DNA of 64,000 nt from an uncultured Acidovorax sp. (GTDB lineage: Bacteria > Pseudomonadota > Gammaproteobacteria > Burkholderiales > Burkholderiaceae_C). This document shows positions 62,331 through 64,000 of this stretch, piece by piece. Where the stretch lies: the NCBI GenBank assembly GCA_913774625.1, contig CAJYHL010000008.1, positions 36,088-100,087 of the forward strand. Direction: 5' to 3'. The notes beneath the pieces are model-generated. The model was not told the DNA's origin. It did no database searches and saw only the letters and a program-made list of their open reading frames with translations. The first letter of the stretch is position 1. Every line of letters starts with the position of its first letter. Position numbers and translations under genes: made by a program.

Positions 62331-62987
62331 TCAGTTCGAGGCGTCTCCCTCGGTTTCCAGGCTCTTGACCAGCACCGCCGCCTGGGTGCGGCTGTAGCAC
62401 TCCAGCTTCTTCAGGATGGCCGTGACATGCACCTTGACGGTGTTTTCGGCCAGGCCCAGCTCGTGCGCGATCTGCTTGTTGAGCAGCCCGTCGGCGATGC
62501 ACAGCAGCACGCGGAACTGCTGCGGCGTGAGCTGCGCCAGGCGGCCGGCCAGTTCGGCGTCGGCCTCGGATCGTTCGGCCTCCATGGGCGGGAACCAGCT
62601 GCCGCCGTCCAGCACGGCGGCCACCGCCTCGCCCAGGGATTCGGCCGGCGCCGACTTGGGGATGAAGCCCGCCGCGCCGAACTGCTGCGCGCGCCGGATC
62701 ACGCGCGGATGGTCGTTGGACGAGATCACCACCACCGGCAGCTGCGGGTATTCGCCGCGCACATGCAGCAGCGCCGAAAAGCCCCGCGTGCCCGGCATGC
62801 TCAGGTCGAGCAGCACCAGCTCCACTTCCGGGTGCTCCTGCAGCACCGCGCCCAGCGAGGCCGCGCTGACCGCCTCCAGCGTGCGGTACTGCGGCACGCG
62901 CTCGTGCAGCACGTGCAGCACGGCGGCGCGGAACATGGGGTGGTCGTCGGCGACCAGCAGGGCGGGCGCGGGGGTCGGGTCGGTCAT
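62331..62987 (-). CDS. LuxR-type response regulator
   Basis: A 218-residue NarL/LuxR-type regulator. Receiver residues: Asp14/15 in LVADDHPMF, phospho-acceptor Asp61 in LVLLDLSMPG, and Lys in FIPKSAPAESL. The helix-turn-helix is LTPQQFRVLLCIADGLLNKQIAHELGLAENTVKVHVTAILKKL. It is convergent with the hybrid kinase gene, a pair common for carboxylate-responsive control. It may bind the CCTAGGG dyad upstream of dctA. Confidence 0.88.
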   Translation of the reverse strand: MTDPTPAPALLVADDHPMFRAAVLHVLHERVPQYRTLEAVSAASLGAVLQEHPEVELVLLDLSMPGTRGFSALLHVRGEYPQLPVVVISSNDHPRVIRRAQQFGAAGFIPKSAPAESLGEAVAAVLDGGSWFPPMEAERSEADAELAGRLAQLTPQQFRVLLCIADGLLNKQIAHELGLAENTVKVHVTAILKKLECYSRTQAAVLVKSLETEGDASN

Positions 62988-63059
62988 GGGCTTGAGTCTG
63001 CCACGGAGGATGGACCGCCGCAGCCCGCCCGGGGGTTAATCCTGGGCATCGGATACCGC

Positions 63060-63764
63060 TCAGATGGCGACCAGCCGCTGGATGCCTTTTTCCTTCATCT
63101 CGTGCCCCGGCCCACGCGCGATCACCTCGCCGCGCTCCATCACCAGGTATTCGTCGGCCAGCTCTTCGGCGAAGTCGTAGTACTGCTCGCACAGCAGCAC
63201 CGCGACGGGGTGGCCGTCCAGCCCCTCGTCGGCCAGGCGGCGGATGACGCGGCCGATGTCCTTGATGATGCTGGGCTGGATGCCCTCGGTGGGCTCGTCG
63301 AGGATCAGCAGGCGCGGACTGGGCGCCAGGGCCCGCGCGATGGCCAGCTGCTGCTGCTGCCCGCCGGACAGGTCCCCGCCCCGGCGGCCCAGCATCTGCT
63401 GCAGGACCGGGAACAGCGTGTAGAGGTGCTCGGGCACGGGCGTGGACGCGCTCTTGTACGCGAGGCCCATGCGCAGGTTCTCCTCCACCGTGAGCCGCCC
63501 GAAGATCTCGCGGCCCTGGGGCACGAAGCCGATGCCGGCGCGGGCGCGTTCGTAGGGCGTCTTGCCCTGGATGGGCTGGCCGTCGAAGGCGATGGTGCCG
63601 CTCTTGATGGGCACCAGGCCCATCAGGCTCTTGAGCAGCGTGGTCTTGCCGACGCCGTTGCGGCCGAGCAGGACGGTGACCTTGCCGGGGGCGGCGGTGA
63701 GGCTCACGTCGCGGAGGATGTGGGAGCCGCCGTAGTACTGGTGGAGGTTTTGGACGGTGAGCAT
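63060..63764 (-). CDS. urtE: Urea ABC transporter ATPase UrtE
   Basis: A 234-residue branched-chain-amino-acid-type ATPase with the UrtE pattern. It opens MLTVQNLHQYYGGSHILRDVSL, Walker A GRNGVGKTTLLKSL, signature LSGGQQQQLAIARAL, Walker B LLILDEPTEGIQPSI, and LCEQYYDFAEELADEYLVMERGEVI, ending IQRLVAI. The QYYDFAEELAD and VAI end distinguish UrtE from LivF. urtABCD should lie upstream on the minus strand, past the window edge; the first 236 bases upstream contain no gene, only repeats. It suggests urea import linked to purine breakdown. Confidence 0.85.
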   Translation of the reverse strand: MLTVQNLHQYYGGSHILRDVSLTAAPGKVTVLLGRNGVGKTTLLKSLMGLVPIKSGTIAFDGQPIQGKTPYERARAGIGFVPQGREIFGRLTVEENLRMGLAYKSASTPVPEHLYTLFPVLQQMLGRRGGDLSGGQQQQLAIARALAPSPRLLILDEPTEGIQPSIIKDIGRVIRRLADEGLDGHPVAVLLCEQYYDFAEELADEYLVMERGEVIARGPGHEMKEKGIQRLVAI

Positions 63765-63902
63765 GGTTTGGGTCTTTGGGGCTGATGGCGCCTGTTTTTC
63801 TTGCGTTTTCCGCTATGTTTTTAGGAGCTGCTTGAGTTGGGGACGAGGCTGGCTTTGGCTTTGCGGTTGCTTTCCGGGGCCGGGTCTCGCCCCGGCGGGC
63901 GA

Positions 63903-63936
63903 GGTACTTTTCTTTGCTTCGCCAAAGAAAAGTACC
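63903..63936. repeat. Inverted repeat GGTACTTTTCTTTG / CAAAGAAAAGTACC
   Basis: A 14-base perfect stem with a six-base loop, followed by AAAAGAAAGGCGACC. This is the dispersed hairpin sequence common between genes in Burkholderiales. The 236 bases from 63765 to the end contain no coding sequence, and GCTATGTTTTTAGGAGCTGCT at 63812 is a second, degenerate dispersed repeat. Confidence 0.7.
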
Positions 63937-64000
63937 CAAAAGAAAGGCGACCCTGCCGTGCGTGTCCCTTCGCTGCGCTACGGGCAACCTGCGATGCTCG

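Noticed and set aside
61300..63987. A 895-codon minus-strand frame over the kinase, regulator and urtE
   Set aside because: It overlaps three better-supported genes in other frames, and its translation has no domain.

Overview
The window is uniformly GC-rich, gene-dense DNA from a betaproteobacterium, most likely a member of the Comamonadaceae close to Acidovorax. The gene content supports this: a GbsR-type regulator beside cydDCABX, PuuD-type membrane urate oxidase, FCD-GntR regulators, NMT1/TauT-type ABC transporters and short dispersed intergenic repeats typical of that family. No rRNA, tRNA, CRISPR array, transposase or integrase was seen. Species and function assignments come from reading protein motifs, not from database searches.

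Layout. 1-1.4 kb: end of a cell-wall amidase and a small glycine-zipper lipoprotein. 1.5-10.6 kb: a DedA membrane protein, then a purine/ureide catabolic island (puuD, xdhC, a TonB-like lipoprotein, uraH, an FCD-GntR regulator, puuE, a uraD-allC fusion and an M20 deacylase) ending in a strong terminator. Together these carry urate through 5-hydroxyisourate, OHCU, allantoin and allantoate to ureidoglycolate. 10.7-13.2 kb: a GT39/GT2 glycosyltransferase pair. 13.6-20.8 kb: a GbsR-like regulator divergent from cydD-cydC-cydA-cydB-cydX (cytochrome bd oxidase and its assembly ABC exporter). 20.9-24.3 kb: gamma-glutamyltransferase and a dicarboxylate symporter.

24.4-31.7 kb is the most unusual part. 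Two divergent operons encode, on the minus strand, a PqqD-like protein, an HPr-kinase-like kinase and a sulfotransferase. On the plus strand they encode three phage-tail-collar (microcystin-dependent-protein-like) proteins, a GNAT acetyltransferase, a 51-residue peptide and an asparagine-synthetase-like cyclase. The peptide has the leader pattern of paeninodin-type lasso precursors and ends in Ser. The locus therefore looks like an incomplete or atypical lasso-peptide (RiPP) system with kinase and sulfotransferase tailoring. No B2 leader peptidase was recognised.

31.9-53.3 kb mixes housekeeping genes (a chemoreceptor, NADP-malic enzyme, an HDOD protein) with a second, looser purine/ureide set: two FCD-GntR regulators, NCS1 and NCS2 transporters, a hydantoin/allantoin racemase-like enzyme, an ABC transporter, hydroxypyruvate isomerase, a 2-oxoglutarate/Fe(II) oxygenase, an extra periplasmic binding protein, a nucleoside deaminase and a lone ureD. 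GTATAC-centred dyads before uraH/gntR, the NCS1 gene and the ABC operon, with related half-sites before the NCS2 gene and the symporter, suggest an FCD-GntR regulon linking the scattered pieces.

53.3-64 kb: a metallophosphoesterase, a diacylglycerol-kinase-like lipid kinase, a PAP2 phosphatase, an MFS exporter, dctA divergent from a hybrid histidine kinase, a LuxR-type response regulator, and urtE of a urea ABC transporter. UreD and UrtE give the urea released from allantoate a plausible fate, but ureABC and urtABCD are not in the window.
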